The notes beneath the pieces were generated by a model. The model was not told the origin of the DNA, ran no database searches, and saw only the letters and a list, made by a program, of their open reading frames with translations. From Gemmatimonas phototrophica (GTDB lineage Bacteria; Latescibacterota; UBA2968; UBA8231): 64,000 bases of DNA. Positions 47,367-55,582 of this stretch are shown here, one piece after another. A program made the position numbers and the translations under genes. The stretch lies in assembly GCA_945861755.1 (NCBI GenBank), contig CAMAVQ010000005.1, forward strand, positions 1 to 64,000. The letters are read 5' to 3'. Numbering within the stretch: position 1 is the stretch's first letter; every line of letters begins with the position of its first letter.

Positions 47367-48109
47367 ACGATCCACACCGCCACCGCCAGCATCAGCGCCC
47401 CCCAGCCGACGCTGACCATCAGTGCCTGGACGAAATCCGCGTCTGCCAGCAGGGGGCCCAGTTCCTGGTAGAAACATTTGCGGACCAAAACTTGGGCGTA
47501 AAACACCGGATTGCAGCGCATGGCAAAAGCCAGCCACTCCGACGCACCCTCCACCGGAAACAACGCCCCGGAGATCAACCAGAGCGGAATCATCACGACG
47601 CTCATAACCGCATGGTAGCCGGCCGTGCTGTCCATCAGCCAGGCGATGGCGAATCCCATGCCGGTGAAGCCTATGCCGATCAAGAAAAAAAGGACCAGCA
47701 GGTCGACGACCATGCCGGCCGTCAGCGGGATACCTGCCAGAGGGGCGAAGCAGAGAAAGATCACCGCCTGGACCATGGCGATGACGGTACCGCCGGCCAC
47801 TTTACCCAACACCAGGCTGAGCCGGCTCACTGGGGCAACAAGCACCCCCTGCAGGAAACCGGCGTTGCGATCTTCGATGAGGGTGATGGTGGAGAAAATG
47901 GCGGCGAAGAGCATCAGCATCAACACGATGCCGGGAAAAAAGAACTCGCGATACCCTGTTCCTTCACTGCCCATGCTGAAGCTCTGGGAAAAGCCAGCTC
48001 CCATGAAGAGCCAAAAGAGCAAGGGTTGGACCAGACTGCCGAAGAGCCTAACCGGCTGGCGCACGAAACGCAGCACTTCCCGATGCGCCAACACCCAGAT
48101 ACCAATCAC
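47345..48109 (-). CDS. ABC-2 type transporter permease
   Basis: A 254-residue permease with six membrane helices and an ABC-2 pattern: VRQPVRLFGSLVQPLLFWLFMG, IVLMLMLFAAIFSTITLIEDRNAGFLQGVLVAPVSR and a C-terminal helix. The GTG start overlaps the ATPase stop (GTGA), giving a two-component exporter. Next to DUF420 it may take part in cytochrome oxidase or haem-related export, which is an inference from gene order in other bacteria. Confidence 0.87.
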   Translation of the reverse strand: MIGIWVLAHREVLRFVRQPVRLFGSLVQPLLFWLFMGAGFSQSFSMGSEGTGYREFFFPGIVLMLMLFAAIFSTITLIEDRNAGFLQGVLVAPVSRLSLVLGKVAGGTVIAMVQAVIFLCFAPLAGIPLTAGMVVDLLVLFFLIGIGFTGMGFAIAWLMDSTAGYHAVMSVVMIPLWLISGALFPVEGASEWLAFAMRCNPVFYAQVLVRKCFYQELGPLLADADFVQALMVSVGWGALMLAVAVWIVYRRPEA

Positions 48110-49068
48110 GCTTTCACCTCCTCGGCCTGCAGATGTTCGCCCGTCAGCTGGACGAAGACATCGTCTAACGAGGGATGGGCCAGGGAGAGTGACTTGATCC
48201 TTCCAGCGAATCGTTCCATCAGCGCGTCCAGACTGGTAGGGCCGGTCAGCGTCAGGCGCACTGACTGATCGACGAGCCGTGCTTCAAGGCCCAGAAAACT
48301 GCCTATTTCGCGGCCCAGGGTCTGGGGATCTTCCCCCCGGATCTGCAACACCTCGGTGCCAATATTCTGCTGCAAGCGCCCGGGAAGATCATAGGCCAAG
48401 AGCCGACCGCAGTGCAGGATGGCCACCCGGTCGCAGTCCGCAGCCTCTTCGAGCAGATGGGTGGTGAGCACCACCGTCATCGGTGCCTCGCGGCGCAGGA
48501 GCTCTACCTGGTGCCAGAATTCCCGCCTGGCCACCGGGTCCAGACCCGTGGTCGGCTCATCGAGAATGAGCAGCGGGGGCTGGGAGAGCAGGGCCCTGGC
48601 CAGCTCGACGCGGCGCGCCAGCCCCCCGGACAAGGCGCCGACCAGGGTGTTCCGTCTGTCAGCCAGCCCCAAGCGGTCTAACAACACGCGGGCCCGCTCT
48701 GCCAATAGGGCGCCGGGAATGCGGTACAACATGCCGGCGGCCCGCAGATTCTCCCATACCGTCATCTTGATGTCCAGTGCCGGCTTCTGAAAGACCACCC
48801 CGATCCGCCTTCTGACCTGATCTGCCTGCCTGTACACGTCCATGCCGCCAATAAACACGGTGCCTTGATCCGGCTTGAGTGCAGTCATCAGAATCCGCAA
48901 GAGCGTGGACTTCCCGCTGCCGTTGGGTCCCAACAGGGCGACTTTTTCGCCTGCCTGAACCTCCATACTGACCTCGATCAATGCTTGCTGGGGCACCGTG
49001 GTGCGAGTGCCCGGATAGGTGTGCGAAAGGCCGACTATTTCGATGATGGCTGAGCTGGGCAAAGGCAC
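48106..49068 (-). CDS. ABC transporter ATP-binding protein (ABC-2 exporter partner)
   Basis: A 320-residue ATPase. Walker A is GPNGSGKST, the Q-loop VVFQKPALD, the signature LSGGLARRVELAR, Walker B LLILDEPTTGLD and the H-loop VLTTHLLEEA. The signature LSGGL-type sequence is characteristic of NatA/CcmA-like exporters. About 80 extra residues at the C-terminus form an accessory domain. A GTG start is used; the region is divergent from fliM. Confidence 0.9.
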   Translation of the reverse strand: MPLPSSAIIEIVGLSHTYPGTRTTVPQQALIEVSMEVQAGEKVALLGPNGSGKSTLLRILMTALKPDQGTVFIGGMDVYRQADQVRRRIGVVFQKPALDIKMTVWENLRAAGMLYRIPGALLAERARVLLDRLGLADRRNTLVGALSGGLARRVELARALLSQPPLLILDEPTTGLDPVARREFWHQVELLRREAPMTVVLTTHLLEEAADCDRVAILHCGRLLAYDLPGRLQQNIGTEVLQIRGEDPQTLGREIGSFLGLEARLVDQSVRLTLTGPTSLDALMERFAGRIKSLSLAHPSLDDVFVQLTGEHLQAEEVKA

Positions 49069-49071
49069 CTC

Positions 49072-49099
49072 TTGGGAAAGGCAAGAGCTAGGGTATAAT
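49072..49099 (+). promoter_or_regulatory. Sigma70-type promoter of fliM
   Basis: TTGGGA at 49072-49077 and a perfect TATAAT at 49094-49099 with a 16-bp spacer. A second TATAAT at 49167-49172 lacks a -35 partner. Confidence 0.55.
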
Positions 49100-49214
49100 T
49101 CGGTTCCTAATAACGGGATTAGCCATCCGAAGCGTCAAGGACCGTGCGGTGGACGGCGATTTGTAATATAATTCTATGATTGTTCCTACTTCTCTTCACC
49201 CCACCGCGCTGGCC

Positions 49215-50195
49215 ATGGCTGACGAACTCTCAGACGGGGAAATCCAAGATCTGATATCGGTTGGTAAACGCCGCCCCCCATCGGCAGCCCAGAACACCGA
49301 CCGGACGCCCCTGGGTTACGATTTCAAGAGACCGCAGCACCTGAACAAGGACCAGTTGCGGTTGGTGGAGAACATCCACGAGCAGTTCGCCCGCCTCTTC
49401 TCTTCCTCCCTGGCCTCTTCGATGAGGATGGTGGTGGATGCAGATCTGGCCTTCATCGACCAGATCATGTACAGCGAATTCGCCATGGCCCTGCCCAAAC
49501 CCTGCTCTGCCTATAGTTTTACCATGACGCCCTCCGGCCACCGGGCGGTCTTGTCCTTTGCCCCTTCGCTGCTGATGGCCCTCATTGACCGGGCCTTGGG
49601 CGGCAAAGGTTTGGGTGTTGCCGAAGAGGGACGGGCGCTGACCCAGATTGAGGTGGGCATCGTCAACAAATTGGCCAGCCGGGTGATTGCCAACATCGAA
49701 GCGGCCTGGGAAGCCCGAGCCCCTATCGAGATCACCGACCTGGTCCTCGAGACCAGTCCGGAATTCATTCAAGCTGCGGCGCCGGGAGAAGGAGTGGTGG
49801 TGGTCGCCATCGAAGCCAACGCCAACCGTTCCAGCGGCCTGGTGCAATTGTGTTACCCCCTCAGCGTGTTGGAGCCGCTGCTGCCCAAGCGGGTGAGCCA
49901 CTTACCAGCCCGGGCCAAACAGACCACGGCGCAGAAAAACCTCCAGACCCAGGCCCTTGGTAAAGTCAAGCTCTCTGTGGTCCTCCAGTTGGCCAAAGGC
50001 ACCCTGTCGCTAACCGAGGTTGCCCAGTTGCGCCAGGGCGATACCGTCAAACTGGACACGGCGAAAAACGAACCCGCCGTGGTTATCATCGGCGACCGGC
50101 CCAAATTCCTCGGTCGTCCGGGCTTGCACCAGGGCCGGCGCGCGGTCCAGATCCTCAAAACCATTGACCCTCAGGAGGAGGACCTCTACCGCTGA
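49215..50195 (+). CDS. fliM: Flagellar motor switch protein FliM
   Basis: A 326-residue C-ring protein. The N-terminus ADELSDGEIQDLI matches the LSQxEIDALL peptide that binds phosphorylated CheY, so I prefer the ATG at 49215 to the in-frame ATG at 49176. YDFKRPQHLNKDQLRLVENIHEQFAR is the family hallmark of the middle domain, and the C-terminal SpoA domain (LGKVKLSVVLQLAKGTLSLTEV) contacts FliN. It is monocistronic or heads a short unit with the following two genes; other flagellar genes are absent from the window. Confidence 0.92.
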   Translation: MADELSDGEIQDLISVGKRRPPSAAQNTDRTPLGYDFKRPQHLNKDQLRLVENIHEQFARLFSSSLASSMRMVVDADLAFIDQIMYSEFAMALPKPCSAYSFTMTPSGHRAVLSFAPSLLMALIDRALGGKGLGVAEEGRALTQIEVGIVNKLASRVIANIEAAWEARAPIEITDLVLETSPEFIQAAAPGEGVVVVAIEANANRSSGLVQLCYPLSVLEPLLPKRVSHLPARAKQTTAQKNLQTQALGKVKLSVVLQLAKGTLSLTEVAQLRQGDTVKLDTAKNEPAVVIIGDRPKFLGRPGLHQGRRAVQILKTIDPQEEDLYR

Positions 50196-50301
50196 GGGGC
50201 CCTTCGGGCACGCAACACCATTCAGACACGGCTTTTCTCCTTTCCTGCCGATATATAAATAGAAGAATCAGCCGCATTCCCGGCGCCCGCCCCAATGGTG
50301 T

Positions 50302-50814
50302 ATGGACCCCTACTCTAATTTTGTCCAGCGTTTCCGCCTGATCCTGCCTTTCCTGATGCTCTGGTTCGGAGCCGGGATTGCCCTCGCGTGGTGGAATCCC
50401 CATCCCCGCCTGATGCTGACTGTAGCCCTGGGCATCAGCCTGGGTATCTTGCTGCTGGGACCCTATGCTGCCGCCGCACTCTACATGCTGCGCCTGCAGG
50501 ATATCTGGCAGGGCCACCTGCGCTGGCCCCTCTGCCTGATTCCCCCGCTGTCAACGGTGTTGGTACTCGACCATTTTCTCGCCTTGTCGGCGCAACAGGT
50601 GGCCCTGGCCGGCGCTACTGCCCTGCTGGGAACGGTGATGGGACACGACGCCACCCTGGCGGTGTTGGAATTGAAGACGACTCCAGGTGCCCGGCTCGAC
50701 CGCTGGATGGTGCTGCTCTTCCCGCTGACCATCGGCCTGGCGGTCCTGGGCGGCTACTGCAGTCTGGGATTCGGCACCGGTTCGTACCGCTTCCTCGCCG
50801 CGCTCCTCGGCTGA
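50302..50814 (+). CDS. Membrane protein of unknown function paired with the ARPP-1-like gene
   Basis: A 170-residue protein with about five membrane helices (LILPFLMLWFGAGIALAWW, LMLTVALGISLGILLLG, ALAGATALLG-like, WMVLLFPLTIGLAVLGG). I recognise no family. The ATG is used. Its stop is four bases before the ATG of the ARPP-1-like gene, so the two form an expression unit. An AT-rich patch at 50250-50265 may hold a weak -10 element, without a clear -35. Confidence 0.65.
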   Translation: MDPYSNFVQRFRLILPFLMLWFGAGIALAWWNPHPRLMLTVALGISLGILLLGPYAAAALYMLRLQDIWQGHLRWPLCLIPPLSTVLVLDHFLALSAQQVALAGATALLGTVMGHDATLAVLELKTTPGARLDRWMVLLFPLTIGLAVLGGYCSLGFGTGSYRFLAALLG

Positions 50815-50818
50815 AACT

Positions 50819-52033
50819 ATGCCTGCCTCGCTGACCAAACACCTCGAACAATGCCTGGAAGGGGTGGTGATTGGCCCCCCGCTTTTTGACCCCGCCGGAC
50901 GCCACCCCTGCATGGTGGTTTATCCGCTCTTCCCCAAACACCTCGGCCCTGACCCCACCACCACCATCACCCTGACCGAAGGCCTGAGCCGGGGCGTGCG
51001 CCTGCGGGACACCGGGCAGGTGGACCGCGTACACATGGAGAACCCCCTGGCCGCTTCCATCCTGGTGGGAGAATCCGAGGTGTTGATCGGCGAGACCCAG
51101 ACCCGGGCCCTGCAGGTCAGCTGCCTGATCTCCCCTGGCCAGCGAGTCTCCCTGCCGGTCAATTGCATCGAGGAACGCCGGCTGACCGAGTACCAGGCCG
51201 AGTTCACCCAGGCCGATATCTGCCCGTGGAAGCTGCGCAGCTTCAAACTGGAGCAACTGTCCAGGCACGGAGAGACCCATCAACATCGGATTTGGGACCG
51301 GATCGAATCCTACCTGCAACACGCCGAATCCTCTTCCCCCACGGCCGATCTGCGCGCCGTTTACGGCACCCATTCCTTTGAACTCAACGCCCTGCGCCAT
51401 CGCTATCCCCTGCATCCGGGCCAGATCGGCGCTGCCTGTGCCCTAGGTCAGGACCTCTACCTGGAACTCTTCAACGCCCCCGAACTACTGGAAGACCGGT
51501 ACGATCTACTGCTGAAAAGCGCCCTGGTCGAGGCCGTGGTCACCCCACAGGACCAGATATCCCCTCCCGGGGTGCTGCGGGCCTTCCTCGACCAGCTGCC
51601 CGCAGCCGGCCGGTCCAGCCGATTGATTCAGACCGCCAGCCACCGGGGCAAGGGACGGTCGGCGGTGTTCACCGGCCAGGGTATCACCGGCATGGCGCTG
51701 ATGGCCGACGAGGAGGTTGTCCACCTCTGTGCCCACCTGCGCTGCTGGGGAAAGACCCAGCCTTTTCCGGTGGTGAAACCCCTGTTTGACCAGGCTTGCG
51801 CCGATTGGGGCGAAACCCCCTTTCTCGCACAACTAGCCCAGGACTACCACTTTAGAAGGCGGCGGTACCAGTCCTTCAAGGACCAGCTCGAACCCCTGAC
51901 CCCAACCCTCCCGAAGGATGCGGGCAGTCGCCTTGCCATCCTCACCGAGGAGCTGGAACTTCGCGCTCCCCCTCCCCGTCCCCTGGCCCCAGCCCTCCAC
52001 CATTTCTTCCTGCGATTATTCGAACGGCATTGA
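50819..52033 (+). CDS. ARPP-1/DUF6569-like protein
   Basis: A 404-residue, probably cytosolic protein. Residues about 50-125 follow the ARPP-1 (DUF6569) pattern: TLTEGLSRGVRL, ENPLAASILVGESEVLIGETQTRALQVSCLISPGQRVSLPVNCIEERRL, where families usually show a GEEL-type loop and an I-P-V-S-C-V-E strand. The rest has no recognised domain. ARPP-1 domains are known from genomic surveys as partners of rhodanese and ADP-ribosylation-type proteins; biochemical function is unclear. The pairing with a membrane protein is unusual. Confidence 0.6.
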   Translation: MPASLTKHLEQCLEGVVIGPPLFDPAGRHPCMVVYPLFPKHLGPDPTTTITLTEGLSRGVRLRDTGQVDRVHMENPLAASILVGESEVLIGETQTRALQVSCLISPGQRVSLPVNCIEERRLTEYQAEFTQADICPWKLRSFKLEQLSRHGETHQHRIWDRIESYLQHAESSSPTADLRAVYGTHSFELNALRHRYPLHPGQIGAACALGQDLYLELFNAPELLEDRYDLLLKSALVEAVVTPQDQISPPGVLRAFLDQLPAAGRSSRLIQTASHRGKGRSAVFTGQGITGMALMADEEVVHLCAHLRCWGKTQPFPVVKPLFDQACADWGETPFLAQLAQDYHFRRRRYQSFKDQLEPLTPTLPKDAGSRLAILTEELELRAPPPRPLAPALHHFFLRLFERH

Positions 52034-52039
52034 TCTCCT

Positions 52040-52063
52040 CGGCAGTGCTTGACAGCACTGCCG
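52040..52063 (+). terminator. Hairpin at the end of the ARPP-1-like gene
   Basis: CGGCAGTGCT (52040-52049) and AGCACTGCCG (52054-52063) form a perfect 10-bp stem with a four-base loop. The tail TTCGCGTTTATAT is a poor T-tract. The mltG -35 hexamer begins inside it. Confidence 0.5.
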
Positions 52064-52077
52064 TTCGCGTTTATATC
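52049..52077 (+). promoter_or_regulatory. Sigma70-type promoter of mltG, overlapping the upstream hairpin
   Basis: TTGACA at 52049-52054 and TATATC at 52072-52077 with a 17-bp spacer. The -35 lies across the loop and 3' arm of the hairpin. Confidence 0.65.
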
Positions 52078-52127
52078 ATAGACATTTACCCGAACGCGCC
52101 TCTCCCCGTCCTTGCCCTCAGGAGCCC

Positions 52128-53147
52128 ATGACCCAGGCCGTCCCGACTGCGGCGCAGAAATACCTCCAGAACGGGATTTCGCTGGTACTTCTGGTATTGA
52201 TCGCTCCCATGGTGGTGTGGTGGTACCTGAGCCGCCCCACCGGCCTGGTCACCCCGCTCGAAATCACTGTTTCGCCCGGAATGACTGCCCATGACATTGG
52301 GGCCCTGCTCAAGGAGAGGGGGCTGATCCGCAACGCCACCGTCTTCGCCTGGACCGCCCGTTTGCACGGCCACTCCGAAGACCTGGAGGCCGGCATCTAT
52401 CTGCTCAAGGGCACGCTCACCACCCCCGATATCCTCCGCGAACTGCTCCGGGCGCCCCTGCAACTCAAGCGGGTCACCATCCCAGAAGGCCTTGCCAGTC
52501 CCCAGATCGGGCTGCTCCTTCAACAGCACGGCCTGGCTGATTCGGCCCGTTTTGTCGCCCTGGTACACGACCGGAATTTCACCCACAAACTGGGCATCGA
52601 CGCCCCCTCTCTCGAAGGCTACCTCTTCCCCCAAACCTATATGTTCAACCGCACCACCACCGAGGAAGAGATCATCCGCCGCATGCTGGAGGAATTCGAC
52701 AAGGTGTTCACTGGGTCTTTCTACGCCCGCCTGGACAGCCTGAAACTCTCCCTCAACCAGGCTCTCACCCTGGCCTCCATCGTCGAACGCGAAGCGGTGG
52801 TGCAAAAGGAACGCGCCCTCATCGCCGGTGTCTTCCTGGCCCGCCTGGAACGCAGCATGATGTTGGAATCCTGCCCAACCGTCGAATACGCCATGGGCTA
52901 CCACAAGGAACACCTCGAGAACGCCGATCTCGAGATCGACTCCCCGTACAACACCTACAAGTATCCCGGTCTGCCCCCTGGGCCCATTGCCAACCCCGGC
53001 CAGGCGTCGATCCAGGCGACCCTCTTCCCGACCAAAACGGACTATTTGTATTTTGTTGCCCGCGGGGATGGCACCCACGTCTTTAGCCACACCAACGAAC
53101 AACACGAGGCGGCCAAGCGGGCCATCCGCAACAGCGCCCGCTTCTGA
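52128..53147 (+). CDS. mltG: Endolytic murein transglycosylase MltG
   Basis: A 339-residue inner-membrane enzyme that cuts nascent peptidoglycan strands. A short cytosolic start and one membrane helix (about 16-36) precede a LysM-like region (VSPGMTAHDIGALLKERGLIRN) and the YceG/MltG catalytic domain. The catalytic glutamate is E220 in LASIVEREAV. SPYNTYKYPGLPPGPIANPGQASIQATLFP is the family signature near the C-terminus. It has a canonical promoter. Confidence 0.95.
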   Translation: MTQAVPTAAQKYLQNGISLVLLVLIAPMVVWWYLSRPTGLVTPLEITVSPGMTAHDIGALLKERGLIRNATVFAWTARLHGHSEDLEAGIYLLKGTLTTPDILRELLRAPLQLKRVTIPEGLASPQIGLLLQQHGLADSARFVALVHDRNFTHKLGIDAPSLEGYLFPQTYMFNRTTTEEEIIRRMLEEFDKVFTGSFYARLDSLKLSLNQALTLASIVEREAVVQKERALIAGVFLARLERSMMLESCPTVEYAMGYHKEHLENADLEIDSPYNTYKYPGLPPGPIANPGQASIQATLFPTKTDYLYFVARGDGTHVFSHTNEQHEAAKRAIRNSARF

Positions 53148-53155
53148 TCTGGTTC

Positions 53156-53184
53156 TTGACAAGGTTCCAAAGCGCTCCTATACT
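53156..53184 (+). promoter_or_regulatory. Sigma70-type promoter of the helicase gene
   Basis: TTGACA at 53156-53161 and TATACT at 53179-53184 with a 17-bp spacer, about 40 bases before the ATG at 53224. Confidence 0.8.
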
Positions 53185-53223
53185 CCTTCCCCTCCTCCGT
53201 ATCCCCCCCAATCCGAACGCCCT

Positions 53224-55488
53224 ATGTCCATTCTAGACGGACTCAATCCGGCTCAGCGGCAGGCGGCGCAGAGCACCTCCGGCCCGCTTTTGATCCTTGC
53301 CGGCGCTGGTTCCGGCAAGACCCGGGTGTTGACCTACCGCATCGCCCACCTGGTCTGCGAGCTGGGGCTTCCTCCCTGGAACCTGCTGGCGGTGACTTTC
53401 ACCAACAAGGCAGCCGGGGAGATGCGTTCGCGGGTTGAGACCCTGGTCGGCGGGGCCAGCCAACAACTGTGGATCGGCACTTTCCACGCCATCTGTGCCC
53501 GCCTATTGCGTCAGAGCGCCGAGGCCTTTGGCCTGGACCGAAACTTCACCATCTACGACGAAGAAGACCGCCGGGCCCTAATGCGCCGGGTATTGGAGCA
53601 ACTGCGCATCCCCGAACGCGACCTGGCCCCCCGCGCCGCCATCGCCCAGATCAGCCGCGCCAAAAACGCGATGATTGATCCGGCCCTTTTCGCCCAGGAG
53701 GCCGGCTTCCAGCGCCAGACGATCGCCCAGGTCTACGCCGCCTACGAGGTGGAACTGCGCCGCAACCACGCCTTTGATTTCGACGATCTGATCGCCGAGC
53801 CGGTGCGCCAACTCCAGCGGCACCCCGAGGTGCTGGCCCGCTACCAAGAGCGTTTTCACCACGTGCTGGTCGACGAATACCAGGACACCAACCGCCCCCA
53901 GTATCTGCTGGCCTCCATGCTCGCGGCCGGACACCGCAACCTGTGCGTGGTGGGTGACGACGACCAATCCATCTACCAGTTCCGGGGTGCCGACCTGCGC
54001 AACATCCTCGATTTTGAACGCGACTACCCGGACGCCAAGGTGGTGCGCCTGGAACAGAACTACCGTTCCACCGCCCGCATCCTGCAGGCAGCCAACGCAG
54101 TGATCGGCCACAACCATAACCGCAAAGGCAAGGAGTTGTGGACCCAGGGGCCCGAAGGGGAACCCCTGCGCCTGGTGGAATGCGCCGACGACCGCGGCGA
54201 GGCCCGGTTCGTGGTGCAGACCATCACCCGGTTGGTGCGCCTGGAGGGATTGACCCCCGGCCAAGTGGCGGTGCTCTACCGCACCAATGCCCAATCCCGC
54301 GCCCTTGAGGAGGAATTGCAGCGCTCCGGACTGCCCTATATCATCGTCGGCAGCACCCGCTTTTACGAGCGCAAAGAGGTCAAGGACGCCCTGGCCTACC
54401 TGCGCCTGCTGGCCAACCCCGCCGACGACCTGAGCCTGCTGCGCATCATCAATATGCCCCGGCGCGGCATCGGCGACACCGCCCTCTCCCACCTGCAACT
54501 CTTTGCCCAGCAGCAGCAGTTGGGCCTCAGCGCCGCGCTCAACCAGCTGGCCGAGGTGCCGGAACTCAACCCGCGCAGCCGCAAAGCCATGGAGGAATTC
54601 GCCGGCCTGATCGATCGCCTGGGCAAGTCCAAAGCAGCACTGGATCTGCCCGCCCTGGGTCAGGAGGTGCTGGAGGAGAGCGGGTACCTGGACATGCTCC
54701 AGGAGGACAACTCCCCGGAAGCCGAGGCCCGGCGCGAGAACCTAGAACAGTTGCTGGCTTTCATGAACGAGTTCAGCCACGAACAGGAGGAGCCCACGCT
54801 CGAAGCCTTCCTCGAGGTGATCGCGCTGATGGCCCCCGACGACGGGGTGGGCCAGCCACCGGGGCGGCAGGACGCCGTCTCACTGATGACCCTGCACAGC
54901 GCCAAGGGCCTAGAATTCCCGGCGGTCCTGCTCTGCGGCATGGAGGAAAATCTCTTCCCGACCTCAAGGGCCGTGGAAGAGGAGAAGAGCCAGCGGAATA
55001 GCCAGTCTATTGAGGAGGAAAGACGCCTCTTCTATGTGGGCATCACCCGGGCCGAACGTTTCCTCTGGCTGACCTGCGCCCGCCAGCGCTTCACCTACGG
55101 CTCGCTGGTGGAGGCCACACCTTCCCGTTTCCTGGCCGAGATCCCGCCCCAACTGCTGGAGCTGGAGCAACACGGTCCCAGACCGATGCAACATCGCCAG
55201 GCCAAAGAGCACTTCAAGGCCGAGCCCCCAACCAGAAAGTTCTTCAGCGAAGCGCCGGCGCCCAAAAAAGTGGGCATCCACTACGTTCCCGAACCAGAAC
55301 CGGAATTTGCCGAGTCCGTGGAGGGCGAGGGGTTTCTAGCGGTGGGAAGTTGGGTCCTGCACCCCAGCTGGGGGCGGGGAAAAATCCTGGCCCGCGACGG
55401 GGAAGGCGCCCAGCAACGGCTCTCCATCCGCTTCGGCACCCAGGTCAAACGGGTGATGGTGGCCTACGCCCAGCTGGAGCCAGGCTAA
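53224..55488 (+). CDS. pcrA: UvrD/PcrA-type superfamily 1 DNA helicase
   Basis: A 754-residue 3'-5' helicase for repair and for removing RNA polymerase or recombinase from DNA. Motif I is LAGAGSGKT, motif II VDEYQDTN, motif III VGDDDQSIYQFRGAD, motif IV QNYRS, motif V VSLMTLHSAKGLEF and motif VI RRLFYVGITRA. The last 50 residues (VGSWVLHPSWGRGKILARDGEG) form the Tudor-like PcrA/UvrD C-terminal domain that contacts RNA polymerase. The ATG at 53224 follows the promoter; no obvious Shine-Dalgarno is present. Distinguishing pcrA from uvrD by sequence alone is not firm. Confidence 0.92.
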   Translation: MSILDGLNPAQRQAAQSTSGPLLILAGAGSGKTRVLTYRIAHLVCELGLPPWNLLAVTFTNKAAGEMRSRVETLVGGASQQLWIGTFHAICARLLRQSAEAFGLDRNFTIYDEEDRRALMRRVLEQLRIPERDLAPRAAIAQISRAKNAMIDPALFAQEAGFQRQTIAQVYAAYEVELRRNHAFDFDDLIAEPVRQLQRHPEVLARYQERFHHVLVDEYQDTNRPQYLLASMLAAGHRNLCVVGDDDQSIYQFRGADLRNILDFERDYPDAKVVRLEQNYRSTARILQAANAVIGHNHNRKGKELWTQGPEGEPLRLVECADDRGEARFVVQTITRLVRLEGLTPGQVAVLYRTNAQSRALEEELQRSGLPYIIVGSTRFYERKEVKDALAYLRLLANPADDLSLLRIINMPRRGIGDTALSHLQLFAQQQQLGLSAALNQLAEVPELNPRSRKAMEEFAGLIDRLGKSKAALDLPALGQEVLEESGYLDMLQEDNSPEAEARRENLEQLLAFMNEFSHEQEEPTLEAFLEVIALMAPDDGVGQPPGRQDAVSLMTLHSAKGLEFPAVLLCGMEENLFPTSRAVEEEKSQRNSQSIEEERRLFYVGITRAERFLWLTCARQRFTYGSLVEATPSRFLAEIPPQLLELEQHGPRPMQHRQAKEHFKAEPPTRKFFSEAPAPKKVGIHYVPEPEPEFAESVEGEGFLAVGSWVLHPSWGRGKILARDGEGAQQRLSIRFGTQVKRVMVAYAQLEPG

Positions 55489-55525
55489 AAAAAGGCGCAA
55501 CGCCCCAGCGTACGGGGCGTTGCGC
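55487..55525 (-). terminator. Intrinsic terminator of the DUF362 gene
   Basis: GCGCAACGCCCC (55495-55506) pairs with GGGGCGTTGCGC (55514-55525), a perfect 12-bp stem. The T-run of seven lies on the minus-strand side (55493-55487) and overlaps the helicase stop codon. Confidence 0.9.
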
Positions 55526-55582
55526 GGGTTGGGCAGGGGAAGACGCGCCTGGGGAAGGCCAGAGCGGACATTCGCAGAAGTC

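Noticed and set aside
46886-48268. Plus-strand open frame of 460 codons
   Set aside because: Overlaps DUF420 in another frame and is antisense to the ABC-2 genes; low-complexity, no similarity.
49167-49172. Second TATAAT near fliM
   Set aside because: No -35 partner at 16-18 bp, and transcription would begin after the first ATG; kept only as a note for start choice.
52086-53162. Minus-strand open frame of 358 codons
   Set aside because: Antisense shadow of mltG.
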